Shown: positions 19,798-28,684 of the stretch, piece after piece
Numbering within the stretch: position 1 is the first letter of the stretch
How the letters are laid out: the number at the start of each line of letters is the position of its first letter
Source: Agarilytica sp045430285
GTDB lineage: Bacteria; Pseudomonadota; Gammaproteobacteria; Pseudomonadales; Cellvibrionaceae
Length of the DNA: 64,000 bases
Reading direction: 5' to 3'
Assembly: GCA_045430285.1 (NCBI GenBank)
Contig: JAILXV010000002.1
Span: 1 to 64,000 of the forward strand
The notes under the pieces: generated by a model
Database searches by the model: none
What the model was told of the DNA's origin: nothing
Seen by the model: the letters and a program-made list of their open reading frames with translations, nothing else
Position numbers and translations under genes: made by a program

Positions 19798-20226
19798 TTA
19801 TAGACTTAGTTCTTGAGGTTGTTGTGCTGTATGTGGATGTGCATCACCCGCATAAACCTTCATCTTTTTGAACATAGCGCGTCCAAGGGGGCCTCTCGGC
19901 AACATTCCTTTGACGGCGGTTTGTATAACACGCTCTGGCGCTTTTTCGATTAGCTTGTCGAAGCTCATGGACTTCAAGCCACCGATATAGCCGGTGTGGC
20001 GATGGTACATCTTGTCGCTACCCTTTTTACCCGTGACACGCACTTTTTCAGCGTTGATAACTACGATGTAGTCACCCGTGTCGACGTGAGGGGTATATTC
20101 CGGCTTATGCTTACCGCGCAAACGGTGAGCAATCTCAGTGGCCATACGGCCTAGAGTTTTGCCTTCAGCGTCAATAATGTACCAATCGTGTTTTACTGTC
20201 TCAGGACGGGCACTAATAGTCTTCAT
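19798..20226 (-). CDS. rplM: 50S ribosomal protein L13
   Basis: 142 residues starting at the ATG of MKTISARPETV, which is the family's normal N-terminus. A longer frame to 20331 would run through the promoter and is rejected. The segments HDWYIIDAEGKTLGR and GMLPRGPLGR are typical. First gene of the rplM-rpsI operon, with a leader hairpin and a good promoter just upstream. Confidence 0.98.
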   Translation of the reverse strand: MKTISARPETVKHDWYIIDAEGKTLGRMATEIAHRLRGKHKPEYTPHVDTGDYIVVINAEKVRVTGKKGSDKMYHRHTGYIGGLKSMSFDKLIEKAPERVIQTAVKGMLPRGPLGRAMFKKMKVYAGDAHPHTAQQPQELSL

Positions 20227-20288
20227 GTTATCTGCCTTAAAACGATGGTACGAATTCGTAATTAAAAATTGAACATAGGAGCAATAGG

Positions 20289-20335
20289 GCTCCAAAAGGA
20301 GCGCGGATTCTACAGAAGAGGTGGTCAGCATTCAA
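20289..20335 (-). promoter_or_regulatory. rplM promoter and leader hairpin
   Basis: Minus strand: -35 TTGAAT (20335-20330), 17-bp spacer, -10 TAGAAT (20312-20307). The predicted transcript then begins almost directly with a perfect small hairpin GCTCC-TTTT-GGAGC (20302-20289), about 60 nucleotides before the rplM start. In E. coli the rplM-rpsI operon is controlled by L13 at its own leader. Whether this hairpin is the binding site is inference. Confidence 0.7.
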
Positions 20336-20374
20336 GCACTATTTAAGCACCAAGAAAGCGATATAAAGGGGGAA

Positions 20375-21493
20375 TCAAGGCTTATGGGCACGGCCCAGGT
20401 ATTCTTTACTCTGCATTTCCTGAACACGGCTAACGGTGCGATCAAACTCAAAGCCTAAACGGCCCTTGCCGTATAGCTCATGAATAGGCTTGTCCGCCGA
20501 AAGAATCAATTTTACGTTTCGATCATAAAATTCATCCACAAGGTAGATGAAGCGTCTCGCCTGATCATCATTCACCGCGCCGAGACACGGAACGTTCTCA
20601 ACGATCACGGCATGGTATTCACGGGCAAGCTCGATATAGTCCATCTGAGAACGTGGGCCATCACACACGGACTTAAAATCAAACCAGGCCACATCTTCCG
20701 CCTCTTTGATCGCCACAATGGGGCGCCCTTCCACTTCGATTTCAATATTGTCAGAAATCGCTTCATGGTCAGGTACTAAATTGAGGAAGAAGTCACTCAA
20801 CTCTTGATGCGCTGTATCATTCACAGGTGAATGATACAGGCGAGCCTGCTCCAAAGTACGAAGCCGGTAATCCGTTCCCCCATCAACATTGACCACTTCG
20901 GTATGTTTATTAAGCAAATCAATCGCAGGCAAGAAGCGCACGCGTTGTAAGCCATCCTTATATAAACCTGATGGTTCAATATTGGAGGTCGCAATCAACA
21001 CTACACCACGATCAAATAAGGCATCTAACAAATTCGCTAATATCATCGCGTCAGTAATGTCCGATACGAAAAACTCGTCAAAACATAACACCTGAAATTC
21101 ACGGGCTAATTTGTCAGCCACCATGACCAAAGGGTCACTTTGATCATTTAATTTTTTAAGCTCTTTATGGATTCGACGCATAAAGCGGTGAAAGTGCGTG
21201 CGCTTTTTCCGCTCAAAAGGCAGGGCCTCATAAAAGGTATCCATAAGGTAGGTTTTACCCCGACCAACCCCCCCCCAAAAATACAGACCGGTTATCCCGT
21301 CATCCGATGAGCGTCTTGTCAAAAAGGACGCCATAGAAGAAAGCCAACCACTTTGAACAGGGGTTTCATGGCGCGCGACAAGCGTTTCATATAAGGATTG
21401 CAGATGCTTTATCGCATTTTCCTGAGCGCTGTCCTTTTGAAATCCGTGCTGCTCAATATCACGCGTATAGCGCTCAAGGGGTGACAAATTCAT
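20375..21493 (-). CDS. zapE: Cell division ATPase ZapE (AFG1-like)
   Basis: 372-residue AAA-type ATPase that acts at the constricting Z-ring in E. coli. Walker A GGVGRGKT near residue 73, Walker B LCFDEFFVSD near 137, and the sensor region IATSNIEP near 168 are visible. Its position upstream of rplM-rpsI (same strand) and divergent from zapG/degS matches E. coli, where zapE (yhcM), zapG (yhcB) and degQ/degS are neighbours. Confidence 0.95.
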   Translation of the reverse strand: MNLSPLERYTRDIEQHGFQKDSAQENAIKHLQSLYETLVARHETPVQSGWLSSMASFLTRRSSDDGITGLYFWGGVGRGKTYLMDTFYEALPFERKKRTHFHRFMRRIHKELKKLNDQSDPLVMVADKLAREFQVLCFDEFFVSDITDAMILANLLDALFDRGVVLIATSNIEPSGLYKDGLQRVRFLPAIDLLNKHTEVVNVDGGTDYRLRTLEQARLYHSPVNDTAHQELSDFFLNLVPDHEAISDNIEIEVEGRPIVAIKEAEDVAWFDFKSVCDGPRSQMDYIELAREYHAVIVENVPCLGAVNDDQARRFIYLVDEFYDRNVKLILSADKPIHELYGKGRLGFEFDRTVSRVQEMQSKEYLGRAHKP

Positions 21494-21616
21494 AAACGCA
21501 TTCGATCCAAAATCAGCTTTATTCCACGCAGAGTGAAATTTTTATGTATCATTAAAGGGTGTGTGGCATGCGAAGAATCAGATCTAGCAATAGATTATTC
21601 AACAGCCGTTGACTTC

Positions 21617-21663
21617 GGGTGCAGCATTCTACACATCAGACAATGATTGTCAGCACCCTTTTT
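21617..21663 (+). other. Terminator-like hairpin in the zapE-zapG intergenic space
   Basis: GGGTGC (21617-21622) pairs with GCACCC (21653-21658), followed by five T. The loop contains a small palindrome GACAATGATTGTC. It has the form of a plus-strand terminator, yet no plus-strand gene precedes it. It could end a small RNA or act as a leader attenuator for zapG (start 21748). A candidate -10 TATAAT for zapG lies at 21701-21706, after the hairpin, with no good -35. Confidence 0.4.
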
Positions 21664-21747
21664 GGGCCACAAGGCTCGAAACACATACACACTGACACAG
21701 TATAATTGTAAAAACACCAAGCGTAAGACAACCCTAGGAGGAAGAAC

Positions 21748-22230
21748 GTGACGTTCTCGTTAGAAGCATTAGTGATGGTGAGCGCCATTGCACTCTGTAT
21801 CGGCGGGCTAATCGGCGCAGTAATAAGCCGAACTCTACTGCCGCCTGAAATGCAGAAAGATTTGGAGCAACGCTTACAGTCATCACGCGATGAATTAGAT
21901 CGCTACCAACACGATGTTGCCCAGCACTTTGCTGATACGTCCAAGCTTGTCAGCAACCTCACCAAATCCTACAAAGAGGTGCACGACCACCTTGCAAAAG
22001 GCGCAATACAATTAACCAACGCTGAGATCAGTAAAAAGATACTCGAAGCCGGTGACAGTAAATTGGGCATAGAAGCCAATGATGCAATTGATGAGCTATC
22101 GTTTGAGCCTCCCAAAGACTGGGCCCCAAAGATGCCTGGACAAACCGGCACACTCAGCGAAGAGTTCGGTCTAACAGAACCGAAAGAAGACGATCAAATT
22201 GAGGCGATTACCGCATCGCCCAAGAGCTAA
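21748..22230 (+). CDS. zapG: Z-ring associated protein ZapG (YhcB, DUF1043)
   Basis: 160 residues. One N-terminal transmembrane helix (about residues 5-25, with GGLIGAVISR) is followed by a coiled-coil DUF1043 domain (30-95) containing the family pattern LDRYQHDVAQHFADTSKL. The C-terminal third is acidic and probably disordered. The GTG start follows a strong AGGAGGA ribosome site. Linked in E. coli to cell division and envelope growth. Located between zapE and a DegS-type protease, as in E. coli. Confidence 0.9.
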   Translation: MTFSLEALVMVSAIALCIGGLIGAVISRTLLPPEMQKDLEQRLQSSRDELDRYQHDVAQHFADTSKLVSNLTKSYKEVHDHLAKGAIQLTNAEISKKILEAGDSKLGIEANDAIDELSFEPPKDWAPKMPGQTGTLSEEFGLTEPKEDDQIEAITASPKS

Positions 22231-22362
22231 AATATCTCGTTCGAAACGAAACGCGAACACCTGACGACGAGCCCTCAATCGGAGGTGGCCGCAACGCTTT
22301 AAACGCTTATAATGGCCAAGTCTTAAACCCCTCGATCATCCTCTAACGATAAGTGGCCTTTC

Positions 22363-23526
22363 ATGCAGAGCATTAAGACGTTCATTCTATTTGTTCGCTG
22401 GCCCATCATAATCGGGATGCTGATCGCTTTGTTATTGCTTGTCGTTTTCCCTGGGCACTTTAACGTTCAACTCGCAAGCCCGCTAAACATAACGCCATCT
22501 CCACTGCCAACGTCTGAATTACACAACCGGAACGGCCCCGTGTCTTATTCAAACGCGGTAGAAAAAGCGTCCATGGGCGTAGTCAATATCTACACGCGCA
22601 AAGAAGTTCAGCAACGCTTAAACCCACTGGCGAACGACCCCATCTTTCGCCACTTTTTCAACATCTCGGACCTCCCTCGGCAAAAGCGTATGCAGTCTGC
22701 GCTTGGCTCCGGCGTTATCGTCACAAAAGAGGGGCATATTCTTACCAATTACCATGTGATTAATGGTGCCGATGAGATTGTGGTCGCACTAGAGGATGGA
22801 CGAAACGCAAAAGCACAGGTGCTAGGGGAAAACCCCGAAAGAGACCTAGCTGTACTGCATGTGGAATTAACGAATTTACAACCCGTTGCCATGACCCGAA
22901 ACATTCCACGCGTCGGCGACGTTGTGCTTGCCATCGGCAATCCTTTTGGTGTTGGTCAAACCGTTAGCCAAGGTATCATCAGTGCGACGAGCAGCCGTAA
23001 TCGTGACCTTAATATTTCTGCGTTTGAAGACTTTCTTCAAACGGACGCCGGCATTCACCCAGGCAGCTCAGGAGGGGCGCTTATCGACGTATACGGCAAT
23101 CTTGTTGGCATCAACACTGCCAACCTCGGCCAAACGGGTTCCGGAGGCATCGGTTTTGCTGTACCTAGCGACATTGCCATGCAAACACTTACCGACATCA
23201 TCCAATTCGGCCGTGTTGTACGAGGCTGGCTTGGCGTCGAAGCAAAGCGTGTCCGCCCACGTGTCACAAGCGAATCCGGATTGCTCACAACCGAAGGGAT
23301 GATCATTACCAATACAACCTTGGGCGGGCCTGCCCACGTTGCGGGCTTACGCCGTGGCGATATTATTGTAGGTATTCGCGGCAATCCGGTACGAGGGGCC
23401 AGAGATATTGTGCAAACGATCCAAGAATCTCGCCCTGGCGACGTGATTACCGTTGAATTCATCCGCTCAGGTACAACCGAATCCATTGAGGTACTTCTGC
23501 AAGAGCAGCCCAACGAGATCCACTAA
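22363..23526 (+). CDS. degS: DegS/AlgW-type periplasmic serine protease
   Basis: 387 residues: an N-terminal membrane anchor (about 12-30), trypsin-like HtrA domain, and a single PDZ domain (about 285-375). The catalytic triad is H131 (TNYHV), D161 (ERDLAVL) and S236. The oxyanion loop reads PGSSGGAL, where most HtrA proteins have GNSGG; the nucleophile is intact. One PDZ plus an anchor indicates DegS/AlgW, the site-1 protease that cuts the anti-sigma factor RseA/MucA in response to unfolded porins. The rest of the sigma-E system is not in the window. Confidence 0.92.
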   Translation: MQSIKTFILFVRWPIIIGMLIALLLLVVFPGHFNVQLASPLNITPSPLPTSELHNRNGPVSYSNAVEKASMGVVNIYTRKEVQQRLNPLANDPIFRHFFNISDLPRQKRMQSALGSGVIVTKEGHILTNYHVINGADEIVVALEDGRNAKAQVLGENPERDLAVLHVELTNLQPVAMTRNIPRVGDVVLAIGNPFGVGQTVSQGIISATSSRNRDLNISAFEDFLQTDAGIHPGSSGGALIDVYGNLVGINTANLGQTGSGGIGFAVPSDIAMQTLTDIIQFGRVVRGWLGVEAKRVRPRVTSESGLLTTEGMIITNTTLGGPAHVAGLRRGDIIVGIRGNPVRGARDIVQTIQESRPGDVITVEFIRSGTTESIEVLLQEQPNEIH

Positions 23527-23587
23527 GCCAACGGCATGCCTGACCACTTCTTGTTATCGTAAAATTAAACCCTCTACCCATACAGAT

Positions 23588-23620
23588 AAGAGATTTCGCC
23601 CCCTCAGTAAAATCTCTTTT
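23588..23620 (+). terminator. Possible weak terminator after degS
   Basis: A/T-rich stem AAGAGATTT / AAATCTCTT with a 13-base loop, followed by a short T run. It lies 60 bp past degS. The stem is weak, so this is tentative. Confidence 0.4.
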
Positions 23621-23769
23621 CTCAGTAAAACCCGCTTTGCCGCTATTTTGGTGCACTATTTGTATAACAACCAAGGTGAAATAAACACGCTATACACTTG
23701 AGCTGCGGAAAATGGGGTTGCCGCCAAAAGAAACTGCCCCTAAATAGGCCTTATGCTGAGCACCAGACC

Positions 23770-24747
23770 ATGACGTATGCACCAATAGCGAGCAAAACAC
23801 CAAAATTTCACACCCAGGCACTGGAAACACCAATTAAGCACGTGCTTGAGAAAACGATCGCGCAACACAAGCTCCCGACCAGCTTTCTAAGCACCATCGA
23901 ACGATGGTACATGCCAATAGCAGAAGATATCGCACACAGAGCCGGTGCACGAACTGAAACGCTAATCGTAGGCGTGCAAGGCTGCCAAGGCAGCGGCAAA
24001 AGCACATTGAGCGTGTTTTTACAGCAGCTTTTGGAGCAGCAATTCAATCTCTCGACTGCGGTACTGTCCATTGACGACTTTTATCTCACAAAAACTGAGC
24101 GGCTTACGCTATCCAAAACCGTTCATCCTTTGCTAAAAACACGCGGCGTACCAGGCACCCACGACATTCCGCTCGCCCAAGAAACCATTGAAAAGCTCAA
24201 AAACCTCGCCACGGGCGTTCACACCAGCATACCCCGTTTTGAAAAAGCTATGGATGAACGCGCCACCTACGATCAATGGGACTGTGTTAAAGGTCGGATA
24301 AAGGTCATTATCTTAGAAGGTTGGTGCGTTGGCCTAAGCCCACAATCAGACGAAGAAGTTAACGTTGATATCAACACGCTCGAATCGGAAGAAGACCCGC
24401 AGCACATATGGCGTTGCTACGTGAATGAAGCACTGAAAAAAGACTATGCTGAATTATTTACACAGCTCGACCTTCTTGTCGTACTGCAAGCCCCTTCATT
24501 TAAATGTGTTTATCAATGGCGGCTACTCCAAGAAGAAAAGCTCATTGCGCAACTCTCCCAAGCACAGAAAGATAAAGACCGTACAATGTCGCCCAGCGAA
24601 ATTAAGCATTTTATCTCGCACTACCAGCGTCTAACCGAACATGCGCTAAACTCTTTACCCTCGAAGTCCGACTGGTTGCTTACGCTTGCAGAAGACCATA
24701 GCATTACGCATATCTCTCAAACACCTCGCGAACCGGACGCTAAGTGA
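23770..24747 (+). CDS. D-glycerate 3-kinase-like P-loop kinase
   Basis: About 325 residues from the ATG at 23770; an in-frame TTG at 23698 would add 24 residues of low quality. The P-loop GCQGSGKS lies near residues 71-78, with SIDDFYLT about 25 residues on, and PGTHD and RFEKAMDER further down. This pattern matches plant-type glycerate kinases (GLYK) and their bacterial P-loop relatives. It would phosphorylate D-glycerate to 3-phosphoglycerate, the acceptor used by the glucosyltransferase two genes downstream. Its stop overlaps the start of the next gene (GTGA), so it belongs to that operon. Confidence 0.8.
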   Translation: MTYAPIASKTPKFHTQALETPIKHVLEKTIAQHKLPTSFLSTIERWYMPIAEDIAHRAGARTETLIVGVQGCQGSGKSTLSVFLQQLLEQQFNLSTAVLSIDDFYLTKTERLTLSKTVHPLLKTRGVPGTHDIPLAQETIEKLKNLATGVHTSIPRFEKAMDERATYDQWDCVKGRIKVIILEGWCVGLSPQSDEEVNVDINTLESEEDPQHIWRCYVNEALKKDYAELFTQLDLLVVLQAPSFKCVYQWRLLQEEKLIAQLSQAQKDKDRTMSPSEIKHFISHYQRLTEHALNSLPSKSDWLLTLAEDHSITHISQTPREPDAK

Positions 24748-25604
24748 ATACTCAATTTATTGTTTCCACCGATTTAGACGGTACGCTGCTCGACCACTAC
24801 AGCTATTCATGGGAAGCCGCCCAGCCAGCGATCGAACAACTCATCGCCAATGACATTCCCATTATATTTAACACCAGTAAAACATTGGCCGAAGCGCTTG
24901 CTCTGCAAGAGGCAATGGGCATTGCGCAGCCCGCCATCGTAGAAAACGGGTCCGCCATCGCCATTCCTCATGCGCTCGCAAAAGCATTGCCTATTCCGGA
25001 AAAAACACTGACAACGGATACAGAGCAGCACACCATCGTACACTTCGGCATCGCCCGCTCACATATACTCGACTTTATCGACACGCAAAAAACGATTCAT
25101 GGCAAAATTTTGGAATCGTATAGAGACTGGTCGATTGAACACATTGCAGAAAAAACCGGCCTAAACATGGAAATAGCAAAGCTATCGAGTGATAAAGCCT
25201 TCTCTGAACCGTTTATTTGGCTCAGCGACAAAAACACCCTCACGCAATTTATCCAAACTGCAGAAAGCCAGGGCTTAAAAGTGCTACAAGGCGGGCGTTT
25301 TTATCATTTACTCGGCGACAGCAACAAAGCCAAGCCGCTCGAATGGTTCAAACAATTATACGAGCAGGTCTCTGCGGATAGTACATGCAAACTCATTTGT
25401 TTGGGCGACAACAACAATGATATTCACATGTTAAATATTGCTGACTACCCAGTCTGTATTAAATCACCAACATCGGACTACCCAGCGATATCGAAAAACC
25501 CCAACACCATTCGCACAGAGGGTGAGGGGCCAGTCGGCTGGAACAAAGCCATTTTAGATATACTCTCAAGCAACGCACAAAATACTGATAACAATACCCA
25601 ATAG
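24744..25604 (+). CDS. Glucosyl/mannosyl-3-phosphoglycerate phosphatase (HAD-IIB)
   Basis: 286 residues of the MPGP/YedP HAD family. The nucleophile motif DLDGT has D10 and D12, and the C-terminal metal motif is LGDNNNDIHML near residue 220. In this cluster it would dephosphorylate glucosyl-3-phosphoglycerate to glucosylglycerate. The sugar specificity cannot be read from sequence alone; glucosyl is chosen because the next gene is GpgS-like. Starts at a GTG that overlaps the upstream stop by four bases. Confidence 0.82.
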   Translation: MNTQFIVSTDLDGTLLDHYSYSWEAAQPAIEQLIANDIPIIFNTSKTLAEALALQEAMGIAQPAIVENGSAIAIPHALAKALPIPEKTLTTDTEQHTIVHFGIARSHILDFIDTQKTIHGKILESYRDWSIEHIAEKTGLNMEIAKLSSDKAFSEPFIWLSDKNTLTQFIQTAESQGLKVLQGGRFYHLLGDSNKAKPLEWFKQLYEQVSADSTCKLICLGDNNNDIHMLNIADYPVCIKSPTSDYPAISKNPNTIRTEGEGPVGWNKAILDILSSNAQNTDNNTQ

Positions 25605-25612
25605 GAAATCAC

Positions 25613-26836
25613 ATGACCGACTTTTACCAAAACGGGATCATTACCACACTGCACAATTTGAATCATCGTCCCGTTGAAGAAATGGAAGCCGAACTAAAAG
25701 AGTTTTCTAAAACGCGGCCAATGTCATTGGTCTTGCCGTCGCTCTACTCTGAATTACAAGGCGACGCGCTCCCCAACATTGTTAAGCATTTGAGCCAAGT
25801 CGACTACCTCAGCCAAATTGTTATCGGTTTAGATATGGCCGACCAGTCACAATATGAAAGTGCACTAAAGTTTTTCGCACCTTTAAATCAAGATTTCAAA
25901 CTTTTATGGAATGACGGCCCGCGCCTGCTGGCCATTGATGAAGAGCTGCGCTCAGAAGGGCTTGCCCCCATGGAGCGCGGAAAAGGACGAAACGTCTGGT
26001 ATTGCCTGGGTTACGTGCTCGCTTCAGGAAAAGCAGAATCAATTGCACTGCATGATTGCGATATCGTGACATACGACCGAGGCTTGCTCGCACGCCTCAT
26101 ATATCCCGTAGCCAACCCAAACTTTAACTATGAATTTTGTAAGGGCTATTACTCCCGTATAGCGAACGGGAAAATCCACGGCCGCGTTAGCCGCTTATTA
26201 GTAACACCACTTATTCGCGCGCTCAAGAAAACGCTTGGTCACAACGACTACTTAGAATATATCGACAGCTTCCGCTACCCCCTCGCCGGCGAGTTCTCAT
26301 TCCGCACCGATGTTATTAACGATATTCGCATACCCAGTGATTGGGGACTGGAAATAGGCGTACTCTCTGAACTAAATCGCAACTACGCTAACAACCGACT
26401 TTGCCAAGCCGACATTTCGGATGCTTACGAACATAAGCACCAAGAGCTTTCCCCGGACGATGCAGAAAAAGGCCTATCGAAAATGTCGATAGATATTTCC
26501 AAAGCGCTATTTAGAAAACTCGCGACAAACGGTATCGTCTTTAACTCAGAAACTTTTCGCTCGATTAAAGCCACTTACTTTAGAATCGCTTTAGACTTTG
26601 TCGAAACCTATTTTAACGATGCAAAAATGAATGGCCTAACGCTAGACATCCACGCTGAAGAAAAAGCGGTTGAAATGTTTGCGAAAAACATTCTCGCGGC
26701 GGGGCATAACTTTTTAGAAAACCCCATGGAAAAACCGTTTATCCCGAGCTGGAACAGAGTGCGAAGCGCCATCCCAGACATTCTACCGAGATTAAAAGAC
26801 GCCGTAGAAAAAGATATGGCAGAATTTAAAAAATAG
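25613..26836 (+). CDS. gpgS: Glucosyl-3-phosphoglycerate synthase (GT81)
   Basis: 407-residue GT-A glycosyltransferase of the GpgS type that transfers glucose from a nucleotide sugar to 3-phosphoglycerate. The N-terminal SLVLPSLYSEL, the GKGRNVWYCLGYVLA segment and the metal-binding HDCDI (about residue 147) are typical, as are PLAGEFSFR and DWGLEIGVLSEL. The ribosome site AGGAAA precedes the ATG, 8 bp after the phosphatase gene. With that phosphatase it forms the two-step pathway to glucosylglycerate, a negatively charged compatible solute made under salt stress and nitrogen limitation in several bacteria. Confidence 0.88.
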   Translation: MTDFYQNGIITTLHNLNHRPVEEMEAELKEFSKTRPMSLVLPSLYSELQGDALPNIVKHLSQVDYLSQIVIGLDMADQSQYESALKFFAPLNQDFKLLWNDGPRLLAIDEELRSEGLAPMERGKGRNVWYCLGYVLASGKAESIALHDCDIVTYDRGLLARLIYPVANPNFNYEFCKGYYSRIANGKIHGRVSRLLVTPLIRALKKTLGHNDYLEYIDSFRYPLAGEFSFRTDVINDIRIPSDWGLEIGVLSELNRNYANNRLCQADISDAYEHKHQELSPDDAEKGLSKMSIDISKALFRKLATNGIVFNSETFRSIKATYFRIALDFVETYFNDAKMNGLTLDIHAEEKAVEMFAKNILAAGHNFLENPMEKPFIPSWNRVRSAIPDILPRLKDAVEKDMAEFKK

Positions 26837-26897
26837 GTGCTATTTCCAGGTTAGTGCGTTATACACCGTCACATATTGATTGCGGACCCAATAGAAT

Positions 26898-28667
26898 ATG
26901 ATTTTATCTGCGCAAAAAGAATTAAAATTCCTTGTTAATTCTCACATCAGCCTTATCTATCCCGATGAGGATGTTGATGCGCTTTCGCAAAAGCTTATCG
27001 AAATAATGTCCTTAGAGGCCTGCAATACAAAACCTCAAACCCATGAAAACACGTGGAGCGAAAAAGATGCGTGGCTAATCACTTACGGTGACAGCATCAT
27101 TAGCCCAAATGCGGCGCCACTACAGACATTAAATAAGTTTGCAAAAAAAGAGCTCACTGGCGTTGTTAACGGGATACATATACTGCCATTTTTTCCCTAC
27201 AGTTCCGACGATGGATTTTCTGTGATTGATTATAGTCAAGTCAATGACAGCCTAGGGGACTGGGAAGACATCAAAGATATCGCCGCCAACTTTCACCTAA
27301 TGGCTGACCTCGTCATTAATCACTGCTCGAGCAGAAGCCGCTGGTTCGATAATTTCAAACAACGTAAATCACCTGGTAAAGATTATTTCTTTGAAGCGTC
27401 TCCCCAAGACGACACACACTTGGTAGTGCGACCAAGAACCTCCCCACTCTTGCGCGAAGTGGAAACTCTGGATGGAAAACGACATGTCTGGTGCACATTC
27501 AGTCATGACCAGGTAGATCTAGATTTCTCAAATCCCGAGGTGCTTTGCGAATTTTCACACATTTTAAAACTTTACCTAGATCGCGGTGTGCGCATTTTTA
27601 GATTAGACGCCGTTGCATTCTTGTGGAAAGAACTGGGAACACCCTGTATTCATCACCCTAAAACACATGAAGTCGTACGCCTAATTAGGACGCTTATCGA
27701 ACATCACTCACCTGAAGCGATCATTATTACCGAAACTAACGTACCAAACAGTGAGAACTTATCTTACTTCGGAAATGCAAATGAAGCCCATGCGGTATAC
27801 AATTTTTCATTGCCGCCCTTAGTGCTTCAAGCATTAATTGCAGGAACAAGCAAACACCTCAAAGCTTGGCAAATGAGTATGCCACCAGCACAGATGGGCA
27901 CATTCTATTTTAACTTCCTTGCATCACACGACGGTATCGGCTTAAGGCCCGCTGAAGGGTTGCTCTCTGAAAACGAAATAGACGAGTTGGTGAATGCCGT
28001 ACAGCTATTTGGTGCTCGTGTCTCATGGCGCACAGCGGAAGGAGGGCGCGACAAACCCTACGAACTTAACGTTACCTTATTTGACGCATTACAAGGCACA
28101 ACATCCGGCCCAGATAAATGGCAAGTAGCGCGTTTTTTATGTGCACACGCAATTATGTATGCGCTCGAAGGTATCCCTGGGACCTATATACACAGCCTAT
28201 TTGGCACACACAACTATCACGAAGGCGTTGAAAGCACCAACCATAACCGCACTATTAACCGCTACAAATGGGACTACGACAGCATTACGAAACACCTGGA
28301 AGATGATACATCGCACCATAGTATGGTGTTCAAAAAAATGGTGTCCCTACTTAAAATCCGTACCAAACAACCTGCGTTCCACCCTAATGCTGTGCAGTTC
28401 ACACTACACTTGGGCGATGAGGTTTTTGCTTTCTGGCGACAAAGCCACCGCAGAGATCAGAGTATCTTTTGTTTACATAACGTAACGGATAAAGAAATAA
28501 TTATTCCACTTTCTGCAATAAACCTCATTACCGTCGACAAATGGGTAGATCTAATAAGCGAAGAGAATTTCACAGATATACGACAAGAGGTCAAACTAAT
28601 GCCCTATCAATTTATGTGGCTAAGCAATAAAGTCTATTCCGATAAAAAACCTGATGGTCCACACTAA
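26898..28667 (+). CDS. GH13_18 phosphorylase, probably glucosylglycerate phosphorylase
   Basis: 589-residue alpha-amylase-superfamily enzyme of the sucrose phosphorylase subfamily. The catalytic set is visible: nucleophile D237 (FRLDAV), acid/base E279 (IITETN) and transition-state Asp D345 (SHDGIG). Family members split sucrose, sucrose-6'-phosphate or glucosylglycerate with phosphate. Since the three preceding genes make glucosylglycerate, the last is most likely; it would release glucose-1-phosphate and D-glycerate, which the glycerate kinase could recapture. Sucrose phosphorylase is the main alternative. Spacing to gpgS is 61 bp without a strong ribosome site. Confidence 0.82.
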   Translation: MILSAQKELKFLVNSHISLIYPDEDVDALSQKLIEIMSLEACNTKPQTHENTWSEKDAWLITYGDSIISPNAAPLQTLNKFAKKELTGVVNGIHILPFFPYSSDDGFSVIDYSQVNDSLGDWEDIKDIAANFHLMADLVINHCSSRSRWFDNFKQRKSPGKDYFFEASPQDDTHLVVRPRTSPLLREVETLDGKRHVWCTFSHDQVDLDFSNPEVLCEFSHILKLYLDRGVRIFRLDAVAFLWKELGTPCIHHPKTHEVVRLIRTLIEHHSPEAIIITETNVPNSENLSYFGNANEAHAVYNFSLPPLVLQALIAGTSKHLKAWQMSMPPAQMGTFYFNFLASHDGIGLRPAEGLLSENEIDELVNAVQLFGARVSWRTAEGGRDKPYELNVTLFDALQGTTSGPDKWQVARFLCAHAIMYALEGIPGTYIHSLFGTHNYHEGVESTNHNRTINRYKWDYDSITKHLEDDTSHHSMVFKKMVSLLKIRTKQPAFHPNAVQFTLHLGDEVFAFWRQSHRRDQSIFCLHNVTDKEIIIPLSAINLITVDKWVDLISEENFTDIRQEVKLMPYQFMWLSNKVYSDKKPDGPH

Positions 28668-28684
28668 ACCACAGTCCAAATAGG

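Noticed and set aside
20227..20331. N-terminal extension of L13
   Set aside because: It would translate the leader hairpin and the promoter; L13 normally starts at MKT.
23698..23769. Upstream TTG start for the glycerate kinase
   Set aside because: It adds 24 residues of low quality; ATG 23770 fits better, though neither has a strong ribosome site.
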